From Terriglobia bacterium (lineage in GTDB: Bacteria; Acidobacteriota; Terriglobia; Terriglobales; Acidobacteriaceae): a stretch of 64,000 nt of DNA. The notes below the pieces were generated by a model. It was not told the DNA's origin. It saw only the letters and a program-made list of their open reading frames with translations, and did no database searches. This document shows positions 1 to 8,858 of the stretch, in pieces (the first letter of the stretch is position 1; every line of letters starts with the position of its first letter). Where the stretch lies: positions 151,927 to 215,926 of the forward strand of contig JAIQEU010000007.1 in the NCBI GenBank assembly GCA_020073665.1. The letters run 5' to 3'. A program made the position numbers and the translations under genes.

Positions 1-1
1 C

Positions 2-919
2 GGCACCAAGATCGCCGAAGAGATCGGCACCAGCCGCTCGGAAGTGTGGCGGCTGGTGCAACAGCTGCGCAGCCTGGGCGTGGAGATCGTCGGCCACCCC
101 GCGACTGGCTACCGGCTGCAGTCGGCTCCCGATCTGCTGTTGCCGGAGATTCTCGCGCCTTTTGTGAAGGGCACTATCTTCGGCAAGAATATTCATCACT
201 ATTACAAAATCGGTTCCACCAGCGCAGCTGCTATGGAGGCGGCCGCGGCCGGCGCGCCCGAGGGCACCGTCTTTCTGGCAGAACAGCAGACCGCCGGACG
301 CGGACGCGGGGCTCACAGTTGGCATTCTCCGCAATCCACGGGCATTTATTGTTCCGTGGTGCTGCGGCCAGCACTGCCGCCGTCGGAAGCACTGGTTCTC
401 TCCTTGGCTGCCGGTCTGGCGGTGCACGCCGCGGTGCAGGAAATCGACTCCCGCGTGCAGCCCGACCTGAAATGGCCGAACGATCCGCTGCTGGATGGCA
501 AGAAATTCTGCGGCCTCCTGACCGAAATGAACGCCGAGGCGACGCGTGTCCGCTATATCGTGCTGGGCATCGGACTGAACGTGAACCAGACAAGTTTCCC
601 CGCGGAACTGCAGCCGCTGGCGACCTCGCTGCGCCTGGCCACCGGCACGGAGTGGTCGCGGATGGAACTGTGCGCATCTTTGCTAAAATCGCTCGACCGC
701 GAGTATCGCAGTCTGGTGGAGAGTGCGGGCGCGCATGATTCGATCCTACGGCGCTTCCAGGAACGTTCTTCCTGGATCCGCGGCCGGCAGGTTCGGATCG
801 AGGAAAACGGCGGCGGCTTCGATGGCGTAACCGAAGGCCTGGATCCACGCGGCTTCCTGCAAGTTCGAACCGCGCAGGGATTACGCACGGTGCTGAGTGG
901 GACGGTAACAGCAAGATAG
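2..919 (+). CDS. birA: Biotin--[acetyl-CoA-carboxylase] ligase / biotin operon repressor (5' partial)
   Basis: BirA makes biotinyl-AMP and transfers biotin to the lysine of biotin carboxyl carrier protein. The frame is open from the window edge, so the N-terminus is missing. The visible part begins inside a winged-helix DNA-binding domain (GTKIAEEIGTSRSEVWRLVQ), so this is probably the bifunctional repressor type (family knowledge). The catalytic domain shows the biotin/ATP loop GRGRGAHSW, the KWPND motif and GIGLNVN, followed by the small C-terminal domain. An internal GTG at 44 cannot be the true start because the helix-turn-helix runs through it. coaX follows after about 60 bp on the same strand, a common birA-coaX pairing. 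Its likely substrate is the BCCP encoded near 52.1-52.6 kb. Confidence 0.95.
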   Translation, partial: GTKIAEEIGTSRSEVWRLVQQLRSLGVEIVGHPATGYRLQSAPDLLLPEILAPFVKGTIFGKNIHHYYKIGSTSAAAMEAAAAGAPEGTVFLAEQQTAGRGRGAHSWHSPQSTGIYCSVVLRPALPPSEALVLSLAAGLAVHAAVQEIDSRVQPDLKWPNDPLLDGKKFCGLLTEMNAEATRVRYIVLGIGLNVNQTSFPAELQPLATSLRLATGTEWSRMELCASLLKSLDREYRSLVESAGAHDSILRRFQERSSWIRGRQVRIEENGGGFDGVTEGLDPRGFLQVRTAQGLRTVLSGTVTAR

Positions 920-978
920 AGCGCCCGGCGTGGGACTTGCGCTGGCAACTGATCACTGGCAACCGACAACTGACTTTC

Positions 979-1914
979 ATGCTCTTAGTTCTCGATGTCG
1001 GCAACACCAACACGGTGCTCGGCGTCTTCGCCAAAGTGGCGAAGGTGCATCCTGCCCCGGACGGTCCGGCGATGACAGACTCGCCGAAGTACGGGCTGCT
1101 GGTGGCAAACTGGCGCGTGTCCACCAACCAGACCCAGACGGTCGACGAATACGGCGTGCTGTTCCGCAACCTGTTCGCCATGGACAACCTGGAGGTCGCC
1201 GGCATCCACGGCATCGTGATTTCCTCCGTGGTACCACCGCTCGATTCCACGCTGCGCCAGGTGTGCGAGCGCTACTTCAACATCAAGCCGCTGTTCATCG
1301 AGCCGGGCGTGAAGACCGGCATGCCGGTGCAATACGAAAACCCCGCCGAAGTGGGCGCCGACCGCATCGTCAACGCGGTGGCGGCATTTGAGAAATATGG
1401 CGGTCCCTGCGTGGTAGTGGACTTCGGCACCGCCACCACCTTCGACTGCGTGACCGCCAAAGGCGAGTACCAGGGCGGAGTAATCTGCCCCGGCATTGGA
1501 ATTTCCGCCGGCGCCTTGTTCGAGCGCACCGCGCGCCTGCCCCGCGTTGACATTCGGAAACCCGCCCGCGTGATCGGCTCAACCACCGTGGGCAGCCTCC
1601 AGTCCGGCCTCTATTACGGATACCTGGGACTGGTGGATGGCATCCTCGAACTGCTGCTGGGCGAAATGGGGAAAGAGACGAGAGTGGTAGCCACCGGCGG
1701 CCTGGGTTCGCTGATCGGCACGGGATCGAAATACATCAAGCACGTGGATGATCTTCTTACCCTGGAAGGCCTGCGCATCATCTGGGAGCGCAACGCTGCC
1801 TCCAAGCCGTCGCGGGAAGCGGCGCCCGCCAAAGCTCAAAAGGCGGCTGCCCCAGCTGCCGAGAAGCCGTCGTCCAAACCCTGGCCCGGCAGTAAGCCGC
1901 GCTCCTCTCGCTGA
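979..1914 (+). CDS. coaX: Type III pantothenate kinase
   Basis: Phosphorylates pantothenate, the first step of coenzyme A synthesis. It is an ASKHA-fold kinase of the CoaX type. Motifs are DVGNTNT at the N-terminus (phosphate-binding loop), GADRIVNAVAAF, VVDFGTATTFD and GGVICPGIGIS. I chose ATG 979 because the family begins directly with MLLVLDVGNTNT; a longer frame from 937 only adds repeat-like intergenic sequence. About 40 residues at the C-terminus are rich in Ala, Lys and Pro and extend beyond the usual enzyme; they look disordered. No clear Shine-Dalgarno site precedes the start. The next gene starts 6 bp after the stop, so the two are probably cotranscribed. Confidence 0.95.
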   Translation: MLLVLDVGNTNTVLGVFAKVAKVHPAPDGPAMTDSPKYGLLVANWRVSTNQTQTVDEYGVLFRNLFAMDNLEVAGIHGIVISSVVPPLDSTLRQVCERYFNIKPLFIEPGVKTGMPVQYENPAEVGADRIVNAVAAFEKYGGPCVVVDFGTATTFDCVTAKGEYQGGVICPGIGISAGALFERTARLPRVDIRKPARVIGSTTVGSLQSGLYYGYLGLVDGILELLLGEMGKETRVVATGGLGSLIGTGSKYIKHVDDLLTLEGLRIIWERNAASKPSREAAPAKAQKAAAPAAEKPSSKPWPGSKPRSSR

Positions 1915-1920
1915 CCCGTC

Positions 1921-2631
1921 GTGGAAAATTACTTCAACTATTTCACCGAAATCGAAGAGCAATTCCAGCGCCGTCGTGGCGGAGGTCTGCTGCTATCCAC
2001 CCTGGACTGGGCATTGATTGAGACCTGGAAAGACGCGGGCATTCCGCTGGAAGCTGTGCTGCGCGGGATTGACGCTGCGTTTGAGAAATTCGAGAAGCGT
2101 CCGGCGCAGCCCCGCAAGGTAAACAGCCTGGCCTACTGCGCCCAGGAAGTCCTGGCGGCAGCCGAGGAAATGAAAGAAGCCGCGGTCGGAGCCGTGCGAG
2201 GCGAAGAGCAGGGCAAGACCGATCGCGGGCTTCCGACTGTCGAGATTATCGCCTTCCTGCGGCGTAACGCGGCGCAACTGCAAGCGGCGAAACTGCCCAA
2301 AGGTAGCGGTATTTCCGGACAAGCCCTGGCACAGGAAACCGCTCAAACCCTTCTTGACCTGGCTTCCGGTCTTGAAACCCAGAAGGCTCCGCCGCGCCTG
2401 GAAGATCTGGAACGCCGGCTGACCGTGCTGGAAGAAAAATTGTTTGCCGTGTTGCTGGCCGCTACTCCAGACGAAGAGATTGTCGCCGTGCGGGCCCAGG
2501 CCGATCGCGAACTGGCGCCATATCGCCGCAAAATGCCGGCAGCACAGATTGATCAGTTGCAGAAACAATACGTTCACAAACGGCTGCTCGAGCGCTACGG
2601 CCTGCCGCGGCTGAGCTTGTTCTACATGTGA
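1921..2631 (+). CDS. Conserved-looking protein of unknown function
   Basis: A 236-residue soluble protein with no signal peptide or membrane segment. I do not recognise a family. It starts at GTG 1921, six bases after the coaX stop, and its stop overlaps the GTG of the next gene (GTGA), so it sits inside a translationally coupled run. The sequence is charged and helix-rich. Around residues 20-60 it has LLSTLDWALIETWKDAGIPL and an AAFEKFEKR stretch, and the C-terminal half (about 150-230) looks like one or two long helices or a coiled coil. There are no obvious catalytic motifs. Position between coaX and a flavoprotein suggests a housekeeping rather than accessory role, but this is only context. 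Confidence 0.75.
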   Translation: MENYFNYFTEIEEQFQRRRGGGLLLSTLDWALIETWKDAGIPLEAVLRGIDAAFEKFEKRPAQPRKVNSLAYCAQEVLAAAEEMKEAAVGAVRGEEQGKTDRGLPTVEIIAFLRRNAAQLQAAKLPKGSGISGQALAQETAQTLLDLASGLETQKAPPRLEDLERRLTVLEEKLFAVLLAATPDEEIVAVRAQADRELAPYRRKMPAAQIDQLQKQYVHKRLLERYGLPRLSLFYM

Positions 2632-3803
2632 GCTCGTTGACTCATAACTTCGACGCCATGATCCTCGGTGGAGGCGCCGCCGGATTGATGTGCGCCATCG
2701 AAGCCGGCAAGCGCGGCCGTCGCGTGGCTGTGCTTGAGCGCGCCGACCAACTCGGCAAAAAAATTCTCATCTCCGGCGGCGGACGCTGCAATTTCACCAA
2801 CATGCACTGCCGCCCGGAGAATTCCCTCTCCGCCAATCCCCACTTCGCGAAGTCGGCTCTGGCCCGCTACACGCCTGCAGATTTCATTGCGCTGGTCGAA
2901 AAGCATCACATTCCGTATCACGAGAAGACCCTGGGCCAGCTCTTCTGCGACAACTCCGCGCGCGACATCCTGAACCTGCTGGAAAACGAATGCCGCGCCA
3001 CCGGAGTGAGCATCTTCTTGAAGAATCGAATTCGCGAAGTCACGCGGACCGATGGTTTCGTGGTCAAGACCGAAGGTGACGAGTTCCACGCTCCAGCGCT
3101 GGTAGTGGCCACCGGCGGCCTCTCCATTCCCAAAATCGGGGCCACCTCGTTCGGATACGACCTGGCTCGACAATTTGGCTTGAAGATTCGCGAGCCCTGG
3201 CCCGGCCTGGTGCCGCTCGTTTTCGACTCTGCCGACCGCGCCCGCTATTGCGATCTCGCCGGAGTGTCCGCCGAAGTGGTGGCCTCGTGTGACGGCCAGA
3301 GCTTTCGCGAGAAAATGCTGATCACTCACCGCGGATTGAGCGGCCCCGCAATACTGCAAATCTCGTCGTACTGGAAGAAGTCCCAGCCCATCCTGATTGA
3401 CCTGGCTCCGGGCCGCGAGATAACTGGGGCGTTTGGCGACCCCAAGACCCCCAGAAATTTGTCGGCCCTGAAGTCGGCACTCCAAGCATCTCTGCCCACG
3501 CGGCTTGCCACGCGCTGGCTGGATCACCATCCGCCCGCCGCCTGGACCAACGCTGCCCTGGCCCAACTGGAGCAGCAGGCCCACGCCTGGGAGATCATTC
3601 CCTCTGGCACGGAGGGTTACGAAAAGGCCGAGGTAACCGCGGGAGGCGTAGATACCGACGAACTTTCAGCCAAGACCATGGAGAGCCGCAAAGTCCCTGG
3701 CTTGTTCTTTATCGGCGAGGTAGTGGACGTGACCGGCCATCTCGGTGGATTTAACTTTCAGTGGGCTTGGGCCTCGGGAGCCGCGGCAGGCCGCGTCCTG
3801 TAG
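2628..3803 (+). CDS. BaiN/HI0933-family NAD(P)/FAD-dependent oxidoreductase
   Basis: Flavoprotein of the HI0933/YhiN/BaiN family, often annotated as aminoacetone oxidase or BaiN-like; the physiological substrate is generally unknown. The N-terminal FAD Rossmann motif is GGGAAGLMCAIEAG, followed by ISGGGRCNFTN. The C-terminal signature includes GGVDTDELSAKTMESR, a GLFFIGEVVDVTGHLGG segment and FQWAWASG. Length of 391 is normal for the family. GTG at 2628 overlaps the upstream stop by four bases, indicating translational coupling. Gene order places it between an unknown protein and an RNA methyltransferase. About 70 bp downstream contain a GGGCGACTCGCCC palindrome described separately. Confidence 0.9.
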   Translation: MSSLTHNFDAMILGGGAAGLMCAIEAGKRGRRVAVLERADQLGKKILISGGGRCNFTNMHCRPENSLSANPHFAKSALARYTPADFIALVEKHHIPYHEKTLGQLFCDNSARDILNLLENECRATGVSIFLKNRIREVTRTDGFVVKTEGDEFHAPALVVATGGLSIPKIGATSFGYDLARQFGLKIREPWPGLVPLVFDSADRARYCDLAGVSAEVVASCDGQSFREKMLITHRGLSGPAILQISSYWKKSQPILIDLAPGREITGAFGDPKTPRNLSALKSALQASLPTRLATRWLDHHPPAAWTNAALAQLEQQAHAWEIIPSGTEGYEKAEVTAGGVDTDELSAKTMESRKVPGLFFIGEVVDVTGHLGGFNFQWAWASGAAAGRVL

Positions 3804-3807
3804 GGGA

Positions 3808-3850
3808 ACATGTGGCCCAGCCGGTGTGGACACGGGCGACTCGCCCGCGT
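3808..3850. repeat. Intergenic palindrome GGGCGACTCGCCC (copy 1)
   Basis: The gap between the flavoprotein and the methyltransferase contains a perfect palindrome, GGGCGACTCGCCC, at 3834-3846, preceded by a GTGTGG-containing word. A matching copy in the opposite orientation occurs at 32261-32290. It may act as a transcript-end hairpin but there is no T-run, so a REP-like element is more likely. Confidence 0.6.
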
Positions 3851-3872
3851 CGTCGTAGCATAGAATTATCCC

Positions 3873-5162
3873 TTGCAACTAACCATAGAGAAGCTGATCT
3901 ACGGAGGCGACGGCCTGGCCCGTCTGCCTGCCGATGAGCACGGCCGTGGCAAGGCCGTGTTTGTGCCGTTTGTTCTACCGGGCGAACAGGTCACCGCGTC
4001 CGTCACCGAAGAGAAACCCGGCTTCGCCCGCGCCCGAGCCGACCAGATCTCGCAAGCCTCTCCCCAGCGCATCGCGCCGCACTGCCGCTATTTCATGCGC
4101 TGCGGCGGATGCCACTACCAGCACACCGACTACGCGCACCAGCTCGAGATCAAAGCTTCCATCCTGAAGGAAAATCTCCGCCGCATCGCCAAGCTGGAAC
4201 TGAGCCAGGATCTCAAGATTCATCCTTCGCCTCCGTGGCATTACCGCAACCGCACGCGCCTCAGAGTCCAGACCTCGCCCGAATTCGCGCTCGGATACTA
4301 TCAGTTCAATTCCCACGAGTTCGTACCAATCGATCAGTGCCCGATCAGTTCTCCGCTGATCAACCGCGCGATCGCCGCCCTGACCACAAACGGCAGGAGC
4401 CAAGCCCTTGGCTCCCTACAGGCAATCCAGGAAATCGAATTCTTCGCCAGTGCCGACGACACTCAGCTTCTGGTCGAGGCCTGCGCCGCCTCCCAGACAT
4501 CAGCCGAGCAGTCTGAGAAATCGGCGCATGCCCTGCAAAGCACCCTGCCCGAGGCCGTCGGAGTGGTGGTCTTCGAGCCGGCCAAGAACGAGCCCAAACC
4601 CATTGCCTGGGCTGGTTCCGGCAAGCTGACCTACCAGACCGCCCGCGCCTGTTACCGGGTCAGCGGCGGCGCCTTCTTCCAGGTCAATCGCCACTTGACC
4701 GATGAACTGGTCAACATCGTCACCGAGGGCCGCTCCGGACGCACCGCCCTCGACCTCTACGCCGGGGTCGGCCTGTTCTCCTCAGTCCTATCCCGGGAAT
4801 TTGAGCGCGTGATCGCGGTGGAGTCATCACCGATTTCTCACTCCGATCTGCTGTACAATTCGCCTGAGAATGTGAAGGCTGTTGGTTCGATGTCGGAGCA
4901 GTACCTCAGAAACGTTGCTCGTAAGTTGCAGCCCGATCTGGTGGTGGTTGATCCGCCACGCAGCGGGCTGGGTGAAAACGTAGTCCATGCCCTGGTGAAC
5001 TTGGGAGCGCCGCGAATCACCTACGTGTCGTGCGATCCGGCTACCCTCTCCCGAGACCTCGGCCGCCTGCTCAAGTCCGGATATCAGGTCGAGCGGGCGC
5101 ACCTGGTGGATCTGTTCCCCCAGACCTACCACCTGGAAAGCGTTTTCCATTTAGTTCGTTAG
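3873..5162 (+). CDS. rlmD: 23S rRNA (uracil-5-)-methyltransferase, RlmD/TrmA family
   Basis: SAM-dependent RNA m5U methyltransferase. The N-terminus (about residues 1-60) resembles a TRAM RNA-binding domain. An iron-sulfur cluster motif follows: HCRYFMRCGGCHYQH near residues 69-83. The catalytic domain has DLYAGVGLFS (SAM binding), DPPRSGL and the catalytic cysteine motif YVSCDPATLSRDL near the C-terminus. The TRAM plus Fe-S layout fits RlmD better than TrmA, although which uridine is modified cannot be read from sequence. The start is TTG 3873, placed by the family N-terminus; a CATAGAATTATCCC stretch just upstream could supply a -10 element very close to the start. Confidence 0.88.
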   Translation: MQLTIEKLIYGGDGLARLPADEHGRGKAVFVPFVLPGEQVTASVTEEKPGFARARADQISQASPQRIAPHCRYFMRCGGCHYQHTDYAHQLEIKASILKENLRRIAKLELSQDLKIHPSPPWHYRNRTRLRVQTSPEFALGYYQFNSHEFVPIDQCPISSPLINRAIAALTTNGRSQALGSLQAIQEIEFFASADDTQLLVEACAASQTSAEQSEKSAHALQSTLPEAVGVVVFEPAKNEPKPIAWAGSGKLTYQTARACYRVSGGAFFQVNRHLTDELVNIVTEGRSGRTALDLYAGVGLFSSVLSREFERVIAVESSPISHSDLLYNSPENVKAVGSMSEQYLRNVARKLQPDLVVVDPPRSGLGENVVHALVNLGAPRITYVSCDPATLSRDLGRLLKSGYQVERAHLVDLFPQTYHLESVFHLVR

Positions 5163-5183
5163 GCCTTCCATTCCTGGGTAGCC

Positions 5184-7805
5184 TTGACTCCCGAAGCCAG
5201 TGCGATTTCTGCGCCTGCCCGGCCGCACTCAGGCGGACGCCAGCCCCTGCTGTGGGCCGCGCTGGCCTATTCCGCCGGCATCGTCGCCGGCGTCTACCTC
5301 TGGCGGCCTCCGGTGTGGTGGCTGGTAGCGGCCGCGGCCCTGGTTGCATTCACCATATTCTTTCTGCAACGGCGAGCGGGAGTGGCACGGATCCTCGGCT
5401 TGAGCGTCCTGTTTGCCGTCGGCGCTCTGATGATCGAAGTGCGTCCTCCTGCCGATCCCGGCAACTCCGCCATCCTTGCTTTCGCCGATGGCCGCGAAGT
5501 TGTAATCACCGCGCACGTGACCGGCGAAGGCAATCTCCGCGAAGCGGGTTCCGGCGGAGTGCGGCAGGTGCTGGATGTTGAAACCGAACAGATCGCTACC
5601 CAAGGCCATGCGCAGGAAATTCATTCCGGCTTGCGCATCAGCTTCTATGCCAAAGAAACGGCAAACGAATCGCAGGATGAAACCGCCGCGGCCGCGATGC
5701 CTCTGTTTCGCTACGGAGCCCGCTTGCGGTTTCCGGCCAAACTTTCTCCGCCTCACAATTTCAGGAACCCCGGCGCCTTTGACTATCGCGGCTACCTCGC
5801 GGACAACGGAATTGCGGCTTTAGGTTCGGCCAAAGCCAGCACCGTCGAACTGTTGTCCGGCTTTAGCGGCACTCGCGCAAAACTGTGGCGCGCCCAAATC
5901 CATCGCAGCATCATCGACAAGATCCACGCTTTGTGGCCGGCCAACCAGGCCACGTTGATGGATGCCATGGTGCTGGGTGAGCACGCCTTCATCGCCCAAG
6001 CAGCCCGCGCCGATTTCCAGCGCTCCGGCACGTACCACTTGCTGGTGGTCTCCGGTATGAACGTGAGCATTCTGGCGGTTGCCACGTTCTGGTTGATGCG
6101 ACGCCTGCGCCTGGGCGACGTTGTGGCCAGCGTGGTCACCGTGGCGCTTTCGGTGGGCTATGCCTTTGTCACCGAAGTGGGGCCTCCGGTATGGCGCGCC
6201 GCGCTCATGCTCACGCTTTACCTGGGCATACGCTTGCTCTATCGCGACCGGTCCGCGCTCAACACGATCGGCGGAGCAGGGCTGGGCCTGCTGCTGTTCG
6301 ATCCCCGAGCCCTGTTTGGCCCCAGCTTCCAGCTGACTTTCTTGTCAGTCCTGATCATTGCGGCCATCGGGGTACCTCTCCTGGAACGCACCCTGCAGCC
6401 GGTTCATCGCGGGTTGCGGCACCTGGACTCGCTCACCTACGACGTGACGCTCCCTCCGCGAGTGGCGCAGCTCCGGATCGACCTGCGAATGATCGCTGGA
6501 CGCCTGCAGCGCTTCTTTGGAAAGCGAATTCCACTTGTGGTGTTGGGCAGGGCCAGCCGCACGCTGATTGCCGGCTGCGAGGTTCTCGCCATTTCGGCGT
6601 TGATGCAAATCGGGCTGGCGTTGCCCATGGCGTACTACTTTCACCGCGTGACCGTGGTGGGCCTGCCTGCGAACGTGGTGGTCATACCCCTGACCGGGGT
6701 GCTGATGCCGTCTGCAGTGCTGGCCGTGGCGCTCGGTTATGTCTCGCCTTTTCTTGCCAAGGCTCCCGCGCTCATTGCGGGTGCGGCACTCGAAGCGATT
6801 GCCGGGACGGTGCACGGCCTCGGCGGCCTGCGTGTGGCCGACGCCCGCGTGCCCACCCCCGCTGTCATCGTGATCGTGCTGGGCGCGGCGGCCCTGCTCG
6901 TGGCGATGCTGCTCGCACGCCGCCGTCCCCTATTCGTGGCGGCGGGTTTGGCGGCGTTGATTGCCAGCGCCGCCTGGATCGCCCTGGTTCCTCCGCATCC
7001 CCAAATTCGGCCTGGAGTTTTGGAAATCACAACCATTGACGTTGGCCAGGGCGACTCCATTCTGCTGGTCTTGCCCCAGGGCCGCACCTTACTGGTAGAT
7101 GCCGGCGGCTTGCCTCACTGGATGCATTCGGAGTTCGACATGGGCGAGGAAGTGGTCTCACCCTATCTGTGGTCGCGAGGTTTCGCGCGCCTGGACACGG
7201 TGGTCGTGTCCCACGCCCACGCCGATCACATGGGCGGGATGAGCGCAGTCATGGCAAATTTTCGTCCCAAGGAGTTATGGCTGGGAGTAGACACGCCCTC
7301 TCCTGACTTGGACAAACTGCTGGCGGAAGCCAAGCAACTGGGTGTCCGTGTGGTCCTGCACGAAGCCGGCGAGACCTTGGCCGTGGGCGGCGCGACCTTC
7401 CGCATTCTCGCGCCCGCGCCTGACCCCGAGAGTCACACCTGGCGCGTGAATGACGATTGCCTGGTGATGAAAGTCTCGTACGGAAATACCTCAGCGCTAT
7501 TGGAAGGCGATGCGGAACCGCAGGCCGAACGACGGATTGCGGGCGAACAGCCGCAGGCAGACTTGCTGAAAGTGGCTCACCACGGCAGCGCAGCTTCCAC
7601 GATTCCGGAACTGCTGGCCGCGGTGCATCCGCGATTTGCCGCGATCAGTGTGGGCGCGCGCAATGTCTATGGGCATCCTCGGCGGGAGACCCTGGCCCGG
7701 CTGGCACAATCCGCCGTGGTCACCTACCGCACCGACCTTGACGGCGCCGTCAGCTTCTATCTTGACGGCAACCGCGTCGCCGCTACGCCGGTGGCTCTTC
7801 GCTGA
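5184..7805 (+). CDS. comEC: DNA internalization competence protein ComEC/Rec2
   Basis: Polytopic inner-membrane channel for single-stranded DNA uptake during natural transformation. Layout: N-terminal membrane segments and DUF4131-like soluble region (about residues 20-230), a Competence-domain membrane core (about 260-600, including YHLLVVSGMNVSILAV), then a C-terminal metallo-beta-lactamase-fold domain starting near 613 (ITTIDVGQGDSILLVLPQG) with the metal motif SHAHADHMGG near residue 675 and a later VAHHGS. Length of 873 residues is full for the family. TTG 5184 is the start given, 21 bp after the rlmD stop. No other competence gene is visible in the window. The last 23 bases overlap the convergent DUF2007 gene. 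Confidence 0.93.
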   Translation: MTPEASAISAPARPHSGGRQPLLWAALAYSAGIVAGVYLWRPPVWWLVAAAALVAFTIFFLQRRAGVARILGLSVLFAVGALMIEVRPPADPGNSAILAFADGREVVITAHVTGEGNLREAGSGGVRQVLDVETEQIATQGHAQEIHSGLRISFYAKETANESQDETAAAAMPLFRYGARLRFPAKLSPPHNFRNPGAFDYRGYLADNGIAALGSAKASTVELLSGFSGTRAKLWRAQIHRSIIDKIHALWPANQATLMDAMVLGEHAFIAQAARADFQRSGTYHLLVVSGMNVSILAVATFWLMRRLRLGDVVASVVTVALSVGYAFVTEVGPPVWRAALMLTLYLGIRLLYRDRSALNTIGGAGLGLLLFDPRALFGPSFQLTFLSVLIIAAIGVPLLERTLQPVHRGLRHLDSLTYDVTLPPRVAQLRIDLRMIAGRLQRFFGKRIPLVVLGRASRTLIAGCEVLAISALMQIGLALPMAYYFHRVTVVGLPANVVVIPLTGVLMPSAVLAVALGYVSPFLAKAPALIAGAALEAIAGTVHGLGGLRVADARVPTPAVIVIVLGAAALLVAMLLARRRPLFVAAGLAALIASAAWIALVPPHPQIRPGVLEITTIDVGQGDSILLVLPQGRTLLVDAGGLPHWMHSEFDMGEEVVSPYLWSRGFARLDTVVVSHAHADHMGGMSAVMANFRPKELWLGVDTPSPDLDKLLAEAKQLGVRVVLHEAGETLAVGGATFRILAPAPDPESHTWRVNDDCLVMKVSYGNTSALLEGDAEPQAERRIAGEQPQADLLKVAHHGSAASTIPELLAAVHPRFAAISVGARNVYGHPRRETLARLAQSAVVTYRTDLDGAVSFYLDGNRVAATPVALR

Positions 7806-8097
7806 GGTCGATCTCGGCGGTTTCGTCGCCTGCGGGCGCCTGGCGATATTCATCAATCAGGCTGCGCGCGCGGTCCGCATCCTCGGCGCGCACCAGGATC
7901 ACGGTGCCGCCCACCCCGGGAAGGATGTCCTGTTGCGCGTCCAGGGAGGTGACGTCGCAATCAATGTCGGCCGACTCGAGCAGGCCACGAACTACCAGCG
8001 CCTCCGATTCCTGTTCGGTGTCGAACACCCGCACCAGTTTCTCGTTCGGATTCGGACGCTCCGGTGTTTCTTTGGGGGAACCAGCAGGGTTTGCCAT
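7783..8097 (-). CDS. DUF2007 putative signal-transducing protein
   Basis: A 104-residue cytosolic protein. The core LVRVFDTEQESEALVVRGLL followed by a second half with ILVRAEDADRARSLIDEY is the DUF2007 fold, related to PII-like or ACT-type small domains; its molecular role is unknown. The N-terminal 20 residues are Pro/Glu-rich and the C-terminus is acidic. It is convergent with comEC and shares 23 bp with its 3' end, so the two transcripts would be antisense there. ATG 8097 is the only reasonable start. Confidence 0.85.
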   Translation of the reverse strand: MANPAGSPKETPERPNPNEKLVRVFDTEQESEALVVRGLLESADIDCDVTSLDAQQDILPGVGGTVILVRAEDADRARSLIDEYRQAPAGDETAEIDLSEEPPA

Positions 8098-8450
8098 TGA
8101 TCCTCCGATCGGGGCCGCTTCTGGAACAGCTGGGGAACCCAGTTCCGCTGCCGCTGTAATTCTAACTCCGCCAGGCCGACTGCGGGTTGGAGTGCTACCC
8201 GGGCTGGAGGAGGGGGCTCGTTCTTCTCCCCCACCTCTGCGAATCTTCTGCGTTCTCTGCGGTTTAGGCCGTTGTTGGTCGCCAACCTGCGGTTCCTACA
8301 CCTTTGTGTAGTTGCGCCCGGCCTGCCTTGCTATCACAATGAAGGCAACCGGGGGTGGGCGCAACGCCCGAGCGCGGCGGCACATCTAATTTTCATCAGG
8401 ATGGCGCGGGCGCGACCGAGGTTCGGCGGCTGCATCCGACTGGGGGCACA
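8098..8450. other. Intergenic region with repeat and hairpin, no gene seen
   Basis: About 350 bp between the divergent DUF2007 gene and the small gene at 8451. I see no credible coding frame. It holds a repeat-family segment at 8234-8265 (read on the minus strand: AACCGCAGAGAACGCAGAAG) and a small perfect hairpin CTACAC-CTTT-GTGTAG at 8294-8309. Promoters for both flanking genes must lie here, but I see no strong consensus. Confidence 0.5.
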
Positions 8451-8720
8451 ATGGAAAGGCCGGAGCCTGTTACAAGATCCGCATACGCGTTCGAAAAAGA
8501 AGAGGAAGCTCGCAAGATCCGCCGCCTGCAAATCGTGATCGGCATGGTCATGTCGGTAATCAGCCAGGACCCCAACCTCACCCTGGAAGAAGCTTCCGAA
8601 CTGGCCGCCGGCGCCAAGCGCGCGGCCTTGGCCATGTTCCCCGACAAGGAACTAGCCTACGACCTTCTCTACAAACCCCGCCTGCAACGGCTGATGAACG
8701 AACGATATCGGTTGCAGTAG
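8451..8720 (+). CDS. Small conserved-type protein of unknown function
   Basis: An 89-residue soluble protein beginning MERPEPV at ATG 8451. The longer upstream frame from 8355 is repeat-rich intergenic translation and is rejected. A GGGGG run lies 6-10 bases upstream and could serve as the ribosome binding site. The protein is helical and charged: a basic segment KEEEARKIRRLQ leads into a hydrophobic helix IVIGMVMSVISQD, then a helix of the form LTLEEASELAAGAKRAALAMF and a C-terminus KPRLQRLMNERYRLQ. I do not recognise the family and see no catalytic motif. Its shape would suit a small dimeric adaptor, but that is speculation. Confidence 0.7.
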   Translation: MERPEPVTRSAYAFEKEEEARKIRRLQIVIGMVMSVISQDPNLTLEEASELAAGAKRAALAMFPDKELAYDLLYKPRLQRLMNERYRLQ

Positions 8721-8858
8721 GGCATTTGCGATGGTGCCCCGCTTTGCGCTTCTTGCAAATTGTGGAGCGCCAACGTCCGCCCTCGCCTTCTAAAACTACT
8801 TGCTATCTCGGTGTTTCTGGGGTTAAATGCGCTCGCGCGACGCCTTCGGAGGACCTCT

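Noticed and set aside
7783..7805. Overlap of comEC and DUF2007 gene ends as a possible error
   Set aside because: Both reading frames have clear family matches up to their stops; short convergent overlaps are normal.
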